From NCBI RefSeq assembly GCF_026210795.1, contig NC_089449.1:434001-498000 (forward strand): a DNA stretch of 64,000 bases, in the 5' to 3' direction. The position numbers and the translations under genes were made by a program. A model generated the notes under the pieces. The model did not search any database, was not told the origin of the DNA, and saw nothing but the letters and a program-made list of their open reading frames with translations. The DNA is from Rhizophagus irregularis (Eukaryota; Glomeromycota; Glomeromycetes; Glomerales; Glomeraceae). Of the stretch, positions 51,924 to 64,000 are shown piece by piece (positions within the stretch are counted from its first letter, which is position 1; every line of letters begins with the position of its first letter).

Positions 51924-54251
51924 AATATAAATATATTATATCGGTAATGGATAAAACTTTATTATGTGTGTACGCTTTATAAATACGATATATTACTATT
52001 ACGAAAAGAGATATATTTTACTGACCTGTGACATTTTTTAAATTTTTAATAATTTTAAGGCCAAAAAAACCAAGAACTAAAAACCCGAGTTTTAATAATT
52101 TTACGAACATATGATCGGCAAACAATCGACGATCATAAACTCAAATGATTTTACACATGGTCCTTTTGTAAGAAAAAATGGAAATTGGTTGATCAACAAT
52201 CGTCTCATAATTGCCTTTTTTTAATACAGTCATTAATAAACTTTGCCTTGCGTCACGTATTCGGAATATGAAGACCGATCACAAGAACCGGACTATCATT
52301 TTGTTTTTGTGTGCTTTTGTTGCTTTTGTGTTTTATATATATGTTTAGTGTCTTTTGTGTATATTTGTGTTATTGTTGCTTTTGTGTTTTTTTTTGTGAT
52401 AGTTTTTTTTGGAAATTAAACTGAATTTGTCCATCAGAGAATGTCCAGAAAAATACCTTTCTTCTGTTTTCAAAAATGTTTTAGCAGAGGACAGCCATAT
52501 TTTATTGCCGCTTTCAAAATTAATAAAAAAAGGTAATGCGCGTCATGTAACATGAAATCATAAAAATTTTATTGCAAGGACTCAACAAAATTTTGCACTC
52601 ACGTGATACATATTGTGACTTAATGGCTGATACTAACTTTACTTTTTAAAATTTAAAGAAAATAGACTATGTTCGATTCACAACAATTGAAAAAAAGACC
52701 ACATTTATCTTCCTAAAATAGATTGTTATAAATTATATCCGAGTGATATTTTTTATTTAAATATATTAATTTTATATTCTTTGTTCTACCATCATTTATA
52801 TGTAGGTAAATGCATAACAATGGTTCTAACTGAATTTTTTTTTTAACGTCAGTTTCTATAGGACTCTTCTTAAGTTCTAAATAATCGTCCCTTTTTCCCG
52901 GTATCTATGCATACTTTCCATAGTCTCAGATCAATTTGGTGTTTTCGATTCTCTTTGATTGCATCCCTGAAGTGCGAAAAGTCACATCTCTGTTTTTTTT
53001 ACCGTATAAAACGATTATTATGTAAATAATAATAACCCTGATAATCATTTTTTCAATTTTTTTTTTCTTTTTTTAAGTACGTATATCGGTCTTCTTATAC
53101 AATTTTACATTATCGCTGATTGGAAGACATTTATATAGATTACTACCGGAAAATGAAATCGATGTTATTCTTGTGTTAGTTTTATTATTTTCCCGTAAAA
53201 AGACAGAGAAAGAACGCGAGATTTAAAAAATAAGCAACTTTTCAGGGCCGGAATTACGATAATGTCTGTAAACTCTGGCCGGCACTATCAAAAAAGGAAT
53301 AATCTATAAACTCATGACCTTTTTACATTTTTTTGGAGTTTGTATTCAAGATTTGAAAAACAATGATTTAAGATCAATTGTAATTTCCGATATTTTTATA
53401 ACATATTTTCTTAATATTACGTAAAAAATTGAATGCTGGTAATGAAAATCAGAATAATATCAAGCTTAATAGGTTAATTAGGTAATTTGAGACTTCATAT
53501 ATCATTAATATAATGATATTTCATTTCTTATTAATAATTTTAAATTTATAGGATAGGTCGCTTTCAATTATTCATTGATGAATTAATTGGCAGATTTTGT
53601 TAAAATGATTTTTACTGGGTTGCCTTGGGTTGCTTATTGTAAACTCTACAAAAATTACAAAAATATAATATTTTTTGATTAACGTAAAGCACGTTCATTT
53701 TGTATAAAGCGAAAAATTATCATGTTACAAATCTCGATGTATGTAAGCACTTTATACCACTTGTTAATTTTAAATTTAATATTTTATGATAATTCATAAT
53801 TTATAAATATTTACGCTGCATACTCGAGAGTCATCAAATAATTCAGCGTGATTATTCCATTTAGGATGATATTTAACAATATCTATGTTTTCTCGATTTA
53901 ATTTTAAAAAAATATTTTCGTTCATAATATCGATGAATTGATCTATATACAGTAATCGTTGTACAGATCGTTCAAATGTTCTTAACTTTGACGAAATTCA
54001 AAGTTAACCATTTAAGGACATTGTACCCTTGATCCTATTATCTGATATCAAATAACTAATTAATAACTATTGAGGTTACGTTGTTGCGCGATCAGATGTA
54101 ATGACCATATAAGAAGCTCGACATACGTACTTTAAGAAAATTTATGTATAAACTGAATTAATTATCAGGTTAGATTTTTGTCTTCAGGTTTAAGTGATTA
54201 TACTATTAACATAATATATTCTCCAAACATGCTTAAAGTTGGTTTATTGTA
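51924..54251. other. Intergenic, no gene seen
   Basis: About 2.3 kb of AT-rich spacer. A GT-rich stretch at 52300-52410 repeats CTTTTGTG words. No frame, family remnant or RNA gene was recognised. Confidence 0.45.
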
Positions 54252-54522
54252 ATGCTTGCGTATATGTCATTCCTCATCTTCTTTATCCATTTCATCATAC
54301 AAAAATACGTCGAAATTCAAATTCGCATACGAAGCAAAAAGGTAATCGTTAAGTTTTATTGTATTTTTAATTAAAATTATTGTATATTAAAAAATTTTTT
54401 ATCAGAAAAATCCTGTTCCACCAGTAATTGAACCAATATTTATGGGAGAAAATGAAAGCAGTAATAGAGAAATTGGAAATGATAATGATATTATTATAGC
54501 TTCTACCTATAATATACTGTAA
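54252..54522 (+). CDS. Possible two-exon small membrane protein
   Basis: Exon 1 (54252-54341) starts MLAYMSFLIFFIHFII, one hydrophobic segment, followed by a basic stretch (KYVEIQIRIRSKK). A 64-base intron (GTAATC...TATCAG) joins in frame to exon 2 (54406-54522), rich in Pro, Asn and Asp (PVPPVIEPIFMGENE). The total is 68 residues. The basic residues after the helix suggest a cytosolic C-terminus, or an uncleaved signal anchor. A short upstream ATG frame lies at 54230-54253. No family is recognised. The call rests on good splice sites, a continuous frame and a sensible protein design only. Confidence 0.4.
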
Positions 54523-54661
54523 ATTGAGTAAAACAGTGTATATTTTAACTTGAATAAAACCATTTTTATACTGCTTTATCAACATGGAAAATAATATTTG
54601 ACAAGTCTACGATGACATTTTGATGTAATGTAATATAAAACCTTTTAATTTTAACTGAAAA

Positions 54662-55940
54662 TTATTCGATAAGTTCAATACACCACTGTAATAAAAGAAA
54701 ATCATACAATGTTTATTAGTTATTATTTAATTAAAATAAAATTCATAATTAACATACCTCATCATTTGCACCAATTCTATCTTCATGACCAACGACTTCT
54801 TGAAATGTTTCATCGTTAATTGTAAAAGTAAAATCATGACTTCGTAAATAAAGATCCTGTCCATCTCCAATGATTTTCAATTTAATTATATCTTTTGAAT
54901 TTACATATAAAGTATTATTATCATTATGTGTTCTGTTTTTAGATTCTAAATTTATGATTTGCCAACAAGCATTATAAGTTTCATAATTACAAAATGCTAT
55001 ATTATAAATATAGAAGTATTATTAATATTTATAATAAATTATAAAAAAAAATAATAATAAATAATACTCTCATATTGTACCTTCTGATTGTCCAGTTGTT
55101 GGAGACTTGTAATTGTAACTTAACCAAAATAGATTGTTGGTTTCCTTATGTCTAAAATGAAATCCATCATTATAAAAAACCATATTCTGTTGATTCAGTT
55201 TATGACTTTTAATTTTTGATAAGAGCCAAATAGAATGTGAGTTAGAAAATTTTTCGCCAGCAAACACCTAAAAAAAGAAACACAAGTTTTTCATCAAAAT
55301 TTTGATGAATCAGATTTTAAATTAATAAAAATAAAAAATTACTAACTATATTCCTTCGAGAACCTGTTTGATATTTTATATCACAACTTGATAAATATCT
55401 ACCAGTTGTCACATGTTTCAAAGCAATTAAAGAATCGGATTTAATTATTTTTAATTCATCAAGTACAACTTCGTTAAATAATTTAACTATTTCATCAATA
55501 TAATAAGGTGATTCTTTTGGATCGATATTATCTACTCTTTTTGCAAATTCAATTTTAAAGAAATCATTCGAATAAGAATTAACAAGTAGAGTTTTGAGTT
55601 CGTCAGGATCATTAATTTCCGCATAATTACAAAGTGAACGAAAATTTGCAAGGAATGAAGCAGTGTAATTCTCCTCTTTTCCGGGATTATATTTCATTAA
55701 TTGTAATTTTCTTTTACAAGAATTTTTGAAAATAGTAAAGGTTGTGTGTGACTTAAGAGATTTAATAAGTTCATCAAAAGAGTTAATTTCTTTAGGAATT
55801 ATTATGGTGGAATCTATCATAAGTTTACAAATTTTAAGAATTTGTATTTCATTTTCAACTCCTTTTAAGTAACAATGAGTTTGTACTTGTTTTAACCATT
55901 CTTCAGGATGAATATTTCCATTATATTTTGGTAGTTCCAT
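54662..55940 (-). CDS. NMIR protein copy M
   Basis: Four exons (55940-55347, 55267-55081, 54996-54758, 54685-54662) give 347 residues. The N-domain opens MELPKYNGNIHPEEWLKQVQ and contains FLANFRSLCNYAEINDPDEL. MIR 1 is LIALKHVTTGRYLSSCDIKY with TGSRRNIV. MIR 2 has FHFRHKETNNLFWLSYNYKSP. MIR 3 has LRSHDFTFTINDETFQEVVG. The last exon codes for WCIELIE. The exon phases are the same as in all other whole copies. It belongs with copies F and O by sequence and is the first of a three-copy minus-strand array. Confidence 0.8.
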
Positions 55941-56300
55941 GATTAAAGATAATTTTAGGATAAAAAGTATCTTTTCCGATTTTAAATAAAATTATTTGTG
56001 TCACGTAAATCACGTGACTATTTGTCATGACCTACATAGCTAATTTTCTTGATGCTGGCAACGACTCACCGCGATGGCGCGATATTGCCAATCAAGTAGT
56101 TCCACGTATAAACCGTATAAACGCAATGCATTGAATTTAAGTATTGCTCATGTTACACTTTTAATTTCTCCATATTCATCCTTGATAAACTTGAAAATTC
56201 ACAATCATGTCTTATCAAATGTGCCCAAATCTCATCAATACTTCTTTTAGTAATATTCTTCTTGATAAATGTTATCCTAAAATTTTTTAAAAAAATAAAT

Positions 56301-56957
56301 ATACAATTATATAAACCTTCCATTAATTGTATTTATTATATTTCCAAAAATTTCAGAAATTGTAAGTATAATTTATACTCAAAATATTAATAAAAATCTT
56401 CTTGATGTTTTACTAATTATTTTTTATTATTCTTTTTTTTTAGTTTGAAATTAATTTTTTTCAATCTCTCGACTTGAAAAATGAAAAAAATCTAAAAAAT
56501 CTGCATAATATTTCATTTTTCATACACATTTTATAGAATTCGAAAATTGTTTTTTGAATATGTATATAATATTTTGTTATATACAAAATTATGAAACTCA
56601 AATTACTTTTTCAAAAGATTCACCTTATTTCTAATAGAAAATAGTAACCTTTAAATTTTGTTATGGTAGAAACCAAATTTCAAGTCGAATTCTTGGCAAC
56701 ATCACTAGTCGAAAGACTAAATAGGAAAAATATTTTCCCCATTATATAATAATTTGGAAATATATTTCCACCATTATATATTAATTTTCACCCTGATCTA
56801 TTTTCTTCATTATAACAATTCAGAAATATGTTTTCTCCATTATATAACAATTCAGAACCCTTTATATTTTTCTATTTCTTGCATTTCTATTGGAAAATTT
56901 GAATACAATTATATAAACCTTCCATTAATTATATTTCCATAATTTCAGAAATTGTAA
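56301..56957. repeat. Pair of direct repeats flanking a small satellite
   Basis: About 60 bases are repeated at 56301-56364 and 56903-56957 (ATACAATTATATAAACCTTC, then TTTCAGAAATTGTAA). Between them, near 56740-56870, a CATTATATAACAATTCAGAA-like unit recurs with variation three or four times. The region has no coding potential. A 62-codon frame across it is made of these repeats. Confidence 0.5.
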
Positions 56958-57198
56958 TTTGAGTATATATTTTATATTTTATCCGGCTCATATTTTAATA
57001 AAAATTAAATTAACAGTTTTTTTATTTTTTATTTTTTATTTTAATAAAAGACATCTATCTATTAAAATTCATGGTAATCAGATAAAATTTATTACATACA
57101 ATATATTAGAGTCAAATTAAACAAAAGATACCAAGTTCTATAAGCGCTAGGCACGGTATTAATAATGGATCCAGGACGCAGTGCAGGATGTAGTATTA

Positions 57199-57337
57199 GG
57201 CTACTTTAGAATTGAATTGATTGGGGTTAGCCGATCAATCAATGGACCAACAGTTTTGCTGGTACACGTCTGATCGGGTTACACCAACCAATAAAACATG
57301 TGATCAAAAATGCCGATCAATCAATTATGAAGTAGCC
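57199..57337. mobile_element. MITE with terminal inverted repeats
   Basis: The left end GGCTACTTTAGAATTGAATT and the right end, read on the other strand, GGCTACTTCATAATTGATTG match over about 25 bases. The 139-base element codes for nothing. No clear target-site duplication was seen (flanks TATTA and AATTG), so the superfamily is open. Confidence 0.65.
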
Positions 57338-58649
57338 AATTGTATAATAATAGTAATCGTTTAGCAGTAATCAACTTATCTACTTAATGTTCTTTTTCTT
57401 CAAAAGTTTTTGAAAATACTCCATAACCATCTCAATAGCAAAACTCTGACAATCTTCTAAATTTACTCATGCGGTTGAAGCAACAAATAGTTAATCGTAC
57501 GTATAAAATGCTTAAGAAATTAGTCAGTTTTTATCTTATAAATGATTAAAAAGTTAACCAGTCTATATACCTTATTCTTCAAAGAAGAGCAACATACTCG
57601 GGCACATATTATAAACCCAACAAGTCGTCATGATATTGCTACTATTGAACCATTATTTAGGAATTGTTGCCACCTAATTTCCACAAAGTTATATCTGATT
57701 ATACCCTATTCGAGTATCCCGATTGAATCCTTAGTGTACTCCTTTTGCGTCATTTTATCAGGTTCCTTGATTGGTGAACGATAAAAATAATAATAGGGGA
57801 CCAACAAGATGGAATGAGATTCAATCTGTTTCCACCAAAGTTATTGCGAATTAATCACCACATGCAAGCAACCGATAGACGGAAATCTTAATATACTTAG
57901 AAGACGTCTTGCAAAATATTTAGGATTGATCGTTTTATAAATTTGTTGTGGCAAAATTTACTTTTTTTATCTTATTTCAATTTATTTCATACATGTCATC
58001 CATTATTTCTCTCAAATCCAAATAATAATGTTTAGTAATAAACATGATGTTTTGTAATTCCTAATAAATAAATAAAGATTATAACGCATTACATTTAATT
58101 TATTGTTTTTTTTTTTAATTTTGCTTATTAAATTTATACTTTTAAATTCATCTATGGTTACATCACTATTGGTCAAAATTTTCAACTTTTATCAATTATA
58201 GTAACTTTAACATTATCAAAAGAAATTATCCAGAATATACAATAATATTAATATCCACAGTCTAATTGGTCGACCGGTCAAATTTCTGGCAAGATCATAC
58301 ACGAAATACATTAGACAATAATGACATTAAAAATTCATTGTAAAAAGCATATGCTTTTAATATTTTCTTCTACCAATTCCATCTTTTGATATCCTCAACA
58401 ATATCCTCAACAAGAATGATTGCACTACAATTATGGCAATAAGGCACGCTTGATCTTTGCAAATGAAAAATGAAAGTCAAGCCAAAGTATTCGATTGACT
58501 ACACGGAAGCAATTTCGACTTTGACCAAGGAGAAGCTCGTATTGTTAGTTAGCATTATAGTATGAAGTGTGCATTATTATAAATGATTATTAAAAGAAAT
58601 GTGCTTATTAAACCATAAACCATATAATATTTTACCAATTATAACATTG
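57338..58649. other. Intergenic, no gene seen
   Basis: AT-rich spacer between the MITE and NMIR copy N. An 80-codon frame at 57542-57784 has an ATG and no stop inside but no recognisable domain or neighbouring exon, and I do not count it. Confidence 0.4.
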
Positions 58650-59693
58650 ATTTGCTCATTTTCAATAATTTTAATACACCACTAAAAATAGTAAATTAAT
58701 ATAAAATAGATATTAAATACCTCATCAAATTTCCATTATTTGATGACAAATGACTTCTTGAAAGTTTTATCTCAAACCATAAATGTGAAATCGTAAAACA
58801 TAGCCACTACATTCTATCTTTCGTTTACATAAGGAGTATTTAATTTGTTGGATCTGGATTAATACAATTGAAATAGGCACCTCTTCCTACACTCAAGAAA
58901 ATTTTTTGAATTTATCACTAAATCACAAAAAAAATATGATTAAGTATAAAATATATGTATACCTTCTGAATGCCTAGTTGTAGGATATTCAAATTAAGTC
59001 CGGTTGCTTTACGAATCAAATAAAAGTTTCAATCATAAAATATTTTTCGGATAGTATTTGTATAACATGATTTCATCGTTAAATAAAGTCACACGTACAT
59101 TAAAAATAAGTAAATTAATAAAATAATCTATTATGTTTAATATCAATACAAATATATTTCTATAAAGCATTTACACTTCATTTCACCAGTAAATACCTTA
59201 AAATAAATATTATTTAAATAGTAATGCATACACTTTGTTTCCAAACCTATTTGGCAACATGGTTTAAAATATTAAATTCATTTGCAAAATCATCTAATAA
59301 CTTCACTAAAATCATTTAAATATTTCGTCTACTAAATAAGTATCTACTCTTTTCATAAATCACTCCTAAATATTCACTTGAATGAGCAAGTAGTTAAATT
59401 TCTTAATTTCAGCATTATTATAAAATGAATCTAAAATTGTCAAATATAAAAGTAAAATTTTCATAATATTTCATTGATTAAAATATAGAATCTTTAAAAA
59501 AATGGTATGTAATTTAAAAAGATTTAATAAATTCATCTAAGGAATTCATTTTATTAAAAGAAGTGATTATGGTGGAATTTATCATGAGTTTACAATTTTT
59601 AAAATTTTTTTGTTTATTTTCAATTTCTTTTAAATAGCAAGTTTGTAATCATTCTTCAGGATGAACGATACAAGTATATTTTAGTAGTTCCAT
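58650..59693 (-). pseudogene. NMIR family copy N, broken
   Basis: A decayed copy of the M/O type. The family start is at 59693 (MELLKYTCIVHPEE-like). N-domain traces run to about 59290. MIR 1 is almost lost. MIR 2 traces lie near 58960-59060 and MIR 3 traces near 58730-58870. A TGGTGTATT last exon lies at about 58650-58680. Many interruptions are present, so it is an older ruin than copy L. Confidence 0.7.
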
Positions 59694-59872
59694 ATTTAAA
59701 AAGTTTGAGAAAAAAAAAGGTAAAAAATAATTTAAAAAATTGCTAATTTTATTCTAATGATATGATTTGTAATGCATATGTAAGTAAAATAATTAAATAA
59801 ATATATTAAATATATGATTAAGCTAATAAATTCATTTGTTTTGAATGAAAATAGTTTTGAATGAAAATATTT

Positions 59873-61142
59873 CTAAATATTATAATTATGATCAATAAGT
59901 TCAATTTGCCACTGTATAAAATAAATATTAAAATCAGATATTTAATAAATTAAAAAATATATATAAATAATAATTATAAAATACCTCATCACTTCCATTG
60001 AATCTTCCCCTATGCCCAACGACTTCTTGAAAAGTTCTATTCCCAATTCCAAATCTGTAATTATGACTAGATAAAATATAATTATCTGGATTATCGAAGT
60101 TCTCAGCTTCATCGGAATAATCCGAAGAAAAATCAGAACTTCTTAAAGTAATTATATCACCAGTCTTCACGTAGGGTGTATTATTATGTTTTGTTGTATT
60201 GCAACGTAAAGTAGAATAATAATAATCACTTCTACAATGTACTATAAAAATAATTAGTTAATAATTAATAATTAATATACTAAATAATATTTATGTAATA
60301 ATACCTTCTGCAAATCCAGTTGTAGGAGATTTATAACATCTTTCTATATATAGCTCATGTCCAGTTGCTTTATGAGTTAAATATACGTCATCGCCATAAA
60401 ATATTTTATCAGTTTGATAGGAATTACAAGAATTTAATAACCATGAAAAATTTGATTTTTCATTGGATCTTTCACCAGCAAATACCTAAAATAAAAAATG
60501 GAAAATTGAATAATGTAAAATAAATTAAATAATGAATTAAATAATAAAAAATTTTATACTTACTAATTGCTGTTTAGAACCTGTTTGATATTTCATTTTA
60601 CAACTAGATAAATATTTTCCTGTTAAAACATGTTTTAAAGTAATTAAAGAACCATATTTAATTACTTTTAATTCGTCAAAGACAACATCGCTAAACGCTT
60701 TAAATATTTTATCTGTCGAATTAACACCATCCACACTTTTCAAGAATTCATTTCTTGAGAATTCATTTGATGAATATGTACTAAAAAGTAAATTTTTAAT
60801 TTCTTTATGATCATAAATTTCCGCATCATTACAAAGTGAACGAAAATCGGCAAGGAATGTTGCAGTATAATTTCCTTCTTCCTCGGGAATATATTTCATT
60901 ACTTGTAATTTTCTTTTACAGGAATCTTTAAAAATGCTAAAGGTTGGATGTGAACTAAGTGCTCTAACAAGTTTATCCAAATTATCAATTCCTTCCGGAA
61001 TATAAATACTTGAATTTATCATTAAAATGCATAATTCAAGTATATCAGGTTCACTCGTAATTCGATTTATTTTACAATAGGCACGCATTTGTTTAACATA
61101 TTCATTAGGATGGCAAGTTCCGTTATATTTTGGTATTTCCAT
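59873..61142 (-). CDS. NMIR protein copy O
   Basis: Four exons (61142-60564, 60485-60305, 60241-59985, 59911-59873) give 351 residues. The N-domain opens MEIPKYNGTCHPNEYVKQMR and includes FLADFRSLCNDAEIYDHKEI. MIR 1 is LITLKHVLTGKYLSSCKMKY with TGSKQQLV. MIR 2 is VYLTHKATGHELYIERCYKS. MIR 3 is ILSSHNYRFGIGNRTFQEVV, preceded by an acidic Ser/Asp/Glu insert. The last exon codes for WQIELIDHNYNI. Sequence and gene order tie it to copies M and F. Confidence 0.8.
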
Positions 61143-61524
61143 TGTCGAAAACCAACTGTTAAAAAAAAAATAAAAAAAAAATTTATGAAGTTGCGAAATG
61201 GTTGGCTTTTATAATTAATGAAATGATCATCAATGATATTGTGTTATTGTTAGTCGATTAATGTTTTTATAGTTTTTAATAGACTGATATCGGATACGGA
61301 TATCTTAACCCCATTAGGTCCTAATGACCGATTGATTTGATCATGTGATCTATTGATTCCAAATTAAGGTTGCAGTTTAATAAAACTCCGTTTAATTTGC
61401 TTTTGTCCTTTTGATTCATATTTAAACGTATATTAAAAAAACTCATTCAACATGCCCAAATGTAATTATTAATTAGATTTATTTACAAAATAGTGTGTTA
61501 TGTCACAAAAACTCTATAAACTAA

Positions 61525-64000
61525 TTAATTTGTAATTCGTAATTGTAATTTTGCAATTTCTTCAATTAATAATTGCTGAGCATGTCTTTGATCCTCTTCA
61601 TTAAAATCTTGAGAATCATCAATAAAGAAAGACGAAACCCTCTGAATATCAATAATATTATTTCGATATCTTAATTTACATAAATATTTTAAATATTTTA
61701 TATTAGGAGTTAGTAAAAAAAACAACAACATAATGTGGCAAAGAAAAAATATAATAAAAATATTTAAAACATACTCTTTAGTAACATTGACCAGTACATC
61801 ATCTTCATAGTTAATATGTTCTGGTAGTTTAGTCTTCATATTAGGATCGGGTGTGATAAACATTCTCGCGTTAAGATCTTCTCGCGTGAATTTCCTCTCT
61901 GGATTTTTCTGATCTACCACTCGACTATATAACAAAATAAATTAAATTTGAGAATTAATTGCTTAAAAAAAGGATAGAATCAGTATATAAACTTACATTG
62001 ATAAGCTCATTTTATGCACTGAATTGTTGAATAATTTATCTTCAAATGTTCCAGCCGTTATCAATCGATAAACGAATACAGGTTTCGTTTGACCATATCG
62101 GTATGCCTAAGTTAAGAAAAAATAAATAACCACGAAACCAAACTTTCAATATTTACAAGTAACTATATTTTGTTTACCCTGCCAATGGCTTGTTCCGCAT
62201 GGCTAATAAATAATATTAAAAAATTAAAATGAATGTTTGCGTAGATCTCGGAATGGATATTATTAAATAGCACCTACCTTGGGTTCCATTCACCATCAAC
62301 CAAAATAACCCTATTAGCTCCCACTAAATTGACACCTAAAGCGGCAGTCTATAATAAAATTAATAAGGTTTTACGAATCAAACTTAAATAAAAAGATAAT
62401 AAAATAAAATAATACTTACCCTGACCGAAATTAATGCGACTCGCCATAATTTAGTACGGTTAAAATCTTTTATTAACATTTGCCGGTTCTATAAGAGAAA
62501 CGATAAAACAATTGCGAGTTAAATTTAAGACCAAAATTACAAATTAATCTAATCCTATTCGAACTCACAGAAGAAGCCGTGCTCCCATCTATTCGCATAA
62601 AGTGAGAATCACTGTCGGGTTTCCATTTTCGTATTATTTTTTCAATGAAATCTATAATATACAAATTTAAAAATTTTTTTTTTTTTCAAAAATAAAGAAA
62701 AATTTAATTAAATAATAAAATTACCTAAAGTTGGAATACTTTTAGAGAAAACTAGTACTTTGTCTTTTTTTAATTCACATTTCTCCAAAATCCTCATCAA
62801 CACTTCCATTTTACAGCTCTCAGAAATAACATCCAAATCTTTAAAAAATTTATAACGTAAAGTTAGTTAAGGTTTCATGTTTAATATATAATATAATATA
62901 ATATATCAAACCTTTCATGTTGCTCACGATATTATAAATATTTTCTCGAACGGTACTTGGCATCCTTTAAAAATTAAAAAATAAATTATTGAAAAATTTT
63001 TTTTTTTCCTTTAACGAATAAAATAATCATAAAATACATTTTTGATTCTTCCATTGCGGTCACTTCACCATCTTCGCCTGTCAAATCTATAACTTTTAAT
63101 ATTATAGTTCGGTTACTAATAGAAACATAATCAAGCAACTTAACTATGTATTTACGATATAATTACCAATTTTTTCTTTTGTTTTGCTCTCCTTAACCTT
63201 GTAACTTCCGTATCTATTTGGATCAAGGCTTGGCTAAATAAATTAACAAATTAATAAAAATGAAAAAGATAGCATATTAAAGAATTTAAATGTATTCTGC
63301 ACATACCAAGACTATTCCAGGATGATTGCATATAACACCTAAAAGATGTGAATATTGTATATTCGGCCCCCCCTCACTTTTTAATGCATCAATTAAAGCC
63401 TTGTAAATGTCAAGAACGTTTAAGCATGATAACTCAAATGTAATAAATTAAAATACATCGTATAAAGTATTATAAGACACCTTATATATCTCTAATTGAC
63501 GTCCATGCATTCTGCAAGAAATAAGATATTCTACTTTTGTAGGCAGATCCTGTTCTAAAATACTGACATTTTTCCTATAATAAAGACCGAAAACGTTAAT
63601 TTAAAAAATTTTTCTTTATATTAAAAGAATTCAAACTGATAATTAAACAGCTAGCTACCTATGAACAATATCTTCAATAATATTGCCAAGAACGTAAAGC
63701 ATCTTTCTTGAAAGCTATAGCGCATTAATACAATATTCGTAATATTTAATTATATTATATATTGAAAAATAAAGAAAGGGCAAAAATAAATAAATGGAAC
63801 AACCTTTTGATCCGCAGGATCGGCTTGTTTATACAAACCATTTTGAATAGGTAACATATACACTTTTCTAAAATCTTCAAGCTCACCCAAATAATTGGGA
63901 CATACAAATTGTATCTGCAATCAAAATTAAAATCAAAAAAAAAAGGAATCCTATGTAACCCCATATATTATATATTTTTATGTTCATTAAAAAATGTTCA
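61525..64000 (-). CDS. SNF2-family ATPase, ATRX/ARIP4 type (3' part)
   Basis: The gene enters from the right edge and ends at 61525; the N-terminal half lies outside. At least a dozen short exons are visible, among them 63914-63804 (FVCPNYLGELEDFRKVYMLP), 62837-62725, 62651-62569, 62488-62420, 62348-62278, a 25-base exon 62202-62178, 62106-61997, 61924-61775 and 61669-61525. SNF2 helicase motifs in order are CNHPG, KVLVFSKSIPTLDFIEKII, MRIDGSTASS, GVNLVGANRVILVDGEWNPS, HAEQAIGRAYRYGQTKPVFV and YRL. The RVVDQKNPERKFTRE stretch after motif VI is typical of the ATRX/RAD54L2 branch of chromatin remodellers. These enzymes use ATP to move along DNA and act in the nucleus. The gene appears intact as far as it can be seen. 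Confidence 0.9.

Noticed and set aside
56301-56957. Direct repeats about 600 bases apart as LTRs of a small LTR element
   Set aside because: The repeats are only about 60 bases, lack TG...CA ends, and the inside is satellite-like with no coding trace.

Overview
The window looks like nuclear DNA of an arbuscular mycorrhizal fungus (Glomeromycotina, most like Rhizophagus). It is strongly AT-rich. Introns are short (mostly 60-110 bases), numerous and GT-AG. Proteins carry Asn/Asp runs. F-box, MIR-domain and glycine-rich-domain genes sit among much non-coding DNA. The organism is inferred from gene content and style, not proven. No rRNA, tRNA, CRISPR array or bacterial-type operon was seen.

The dominant theme is one multicopy family, called NMIR here, with about 15 copies on both strands. 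Each has a helical N-terminal domain of about 160 residues that opens with a Y-[ND]-[GA/E]-T-x-H-P-x-[EV]-W motif, followed by three MIR motifs like those of SDF2. All share a four-exon layout whose last exon is tiny and starts with Trp. Seven copies read through whole (starts at 3003-, 10454+, 13865+, 25559-, 28181-, 55940-, 61142-). One codes only for the N-domain (42466+). Seven are broken or remnant.

Layout. 1-5500: three tandem units of a minus-strand NMIR copy backed onto the 5' part of an F-box gene; only the third unit keeps the whole F-box gene (5502-7727). 7991-10154: a ten-exon glutathione synthetase, divergent from NMIR copy D. 10454-15118: three plus-strand NMIR copies, the middle one a ruin. 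15119-18791: no gene found. 18792-21986: a ten-exon zinc metallopeptidase. 24234-31065: four minus-strand NMIR copies in decreasing state of repair. 31066-34743: no clear gene. 34744-37051: a decayed glycine-rich-domain (DUF1399) gene. 37862-38599: a second decayed gene of unknown kind. 39831-40028: a tiny two-exon secreted-peptide gene with a Kex2/Ste13-like processing signal. 40195-41872: tandem repeats, a MULE transposase fragment and a fold-back element. 42466 and 45800: two more NMIR copies. 47340-51923: a nine-exon RecB-like nuclease fused to an SF1 helicase, apparently with one frame problem. 54252-54522: a possible 68-residue membrane protein. 54662-61142: three more NMIR copies plus a MITE. 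61525 to the right edge: the 3' part of a SNF2 ATPase of the ATRX/ARIP4 type.

Housekeeping genes (glutathione synthetase, SNF2 ATPase) are intact islands in accessory DNA shaped by duplication and decay of NMIR, F-box and DUF1399 genes. The best leads are the NMIR family, the pheromone-like peptide gene and the nuclease-helicase fusion.
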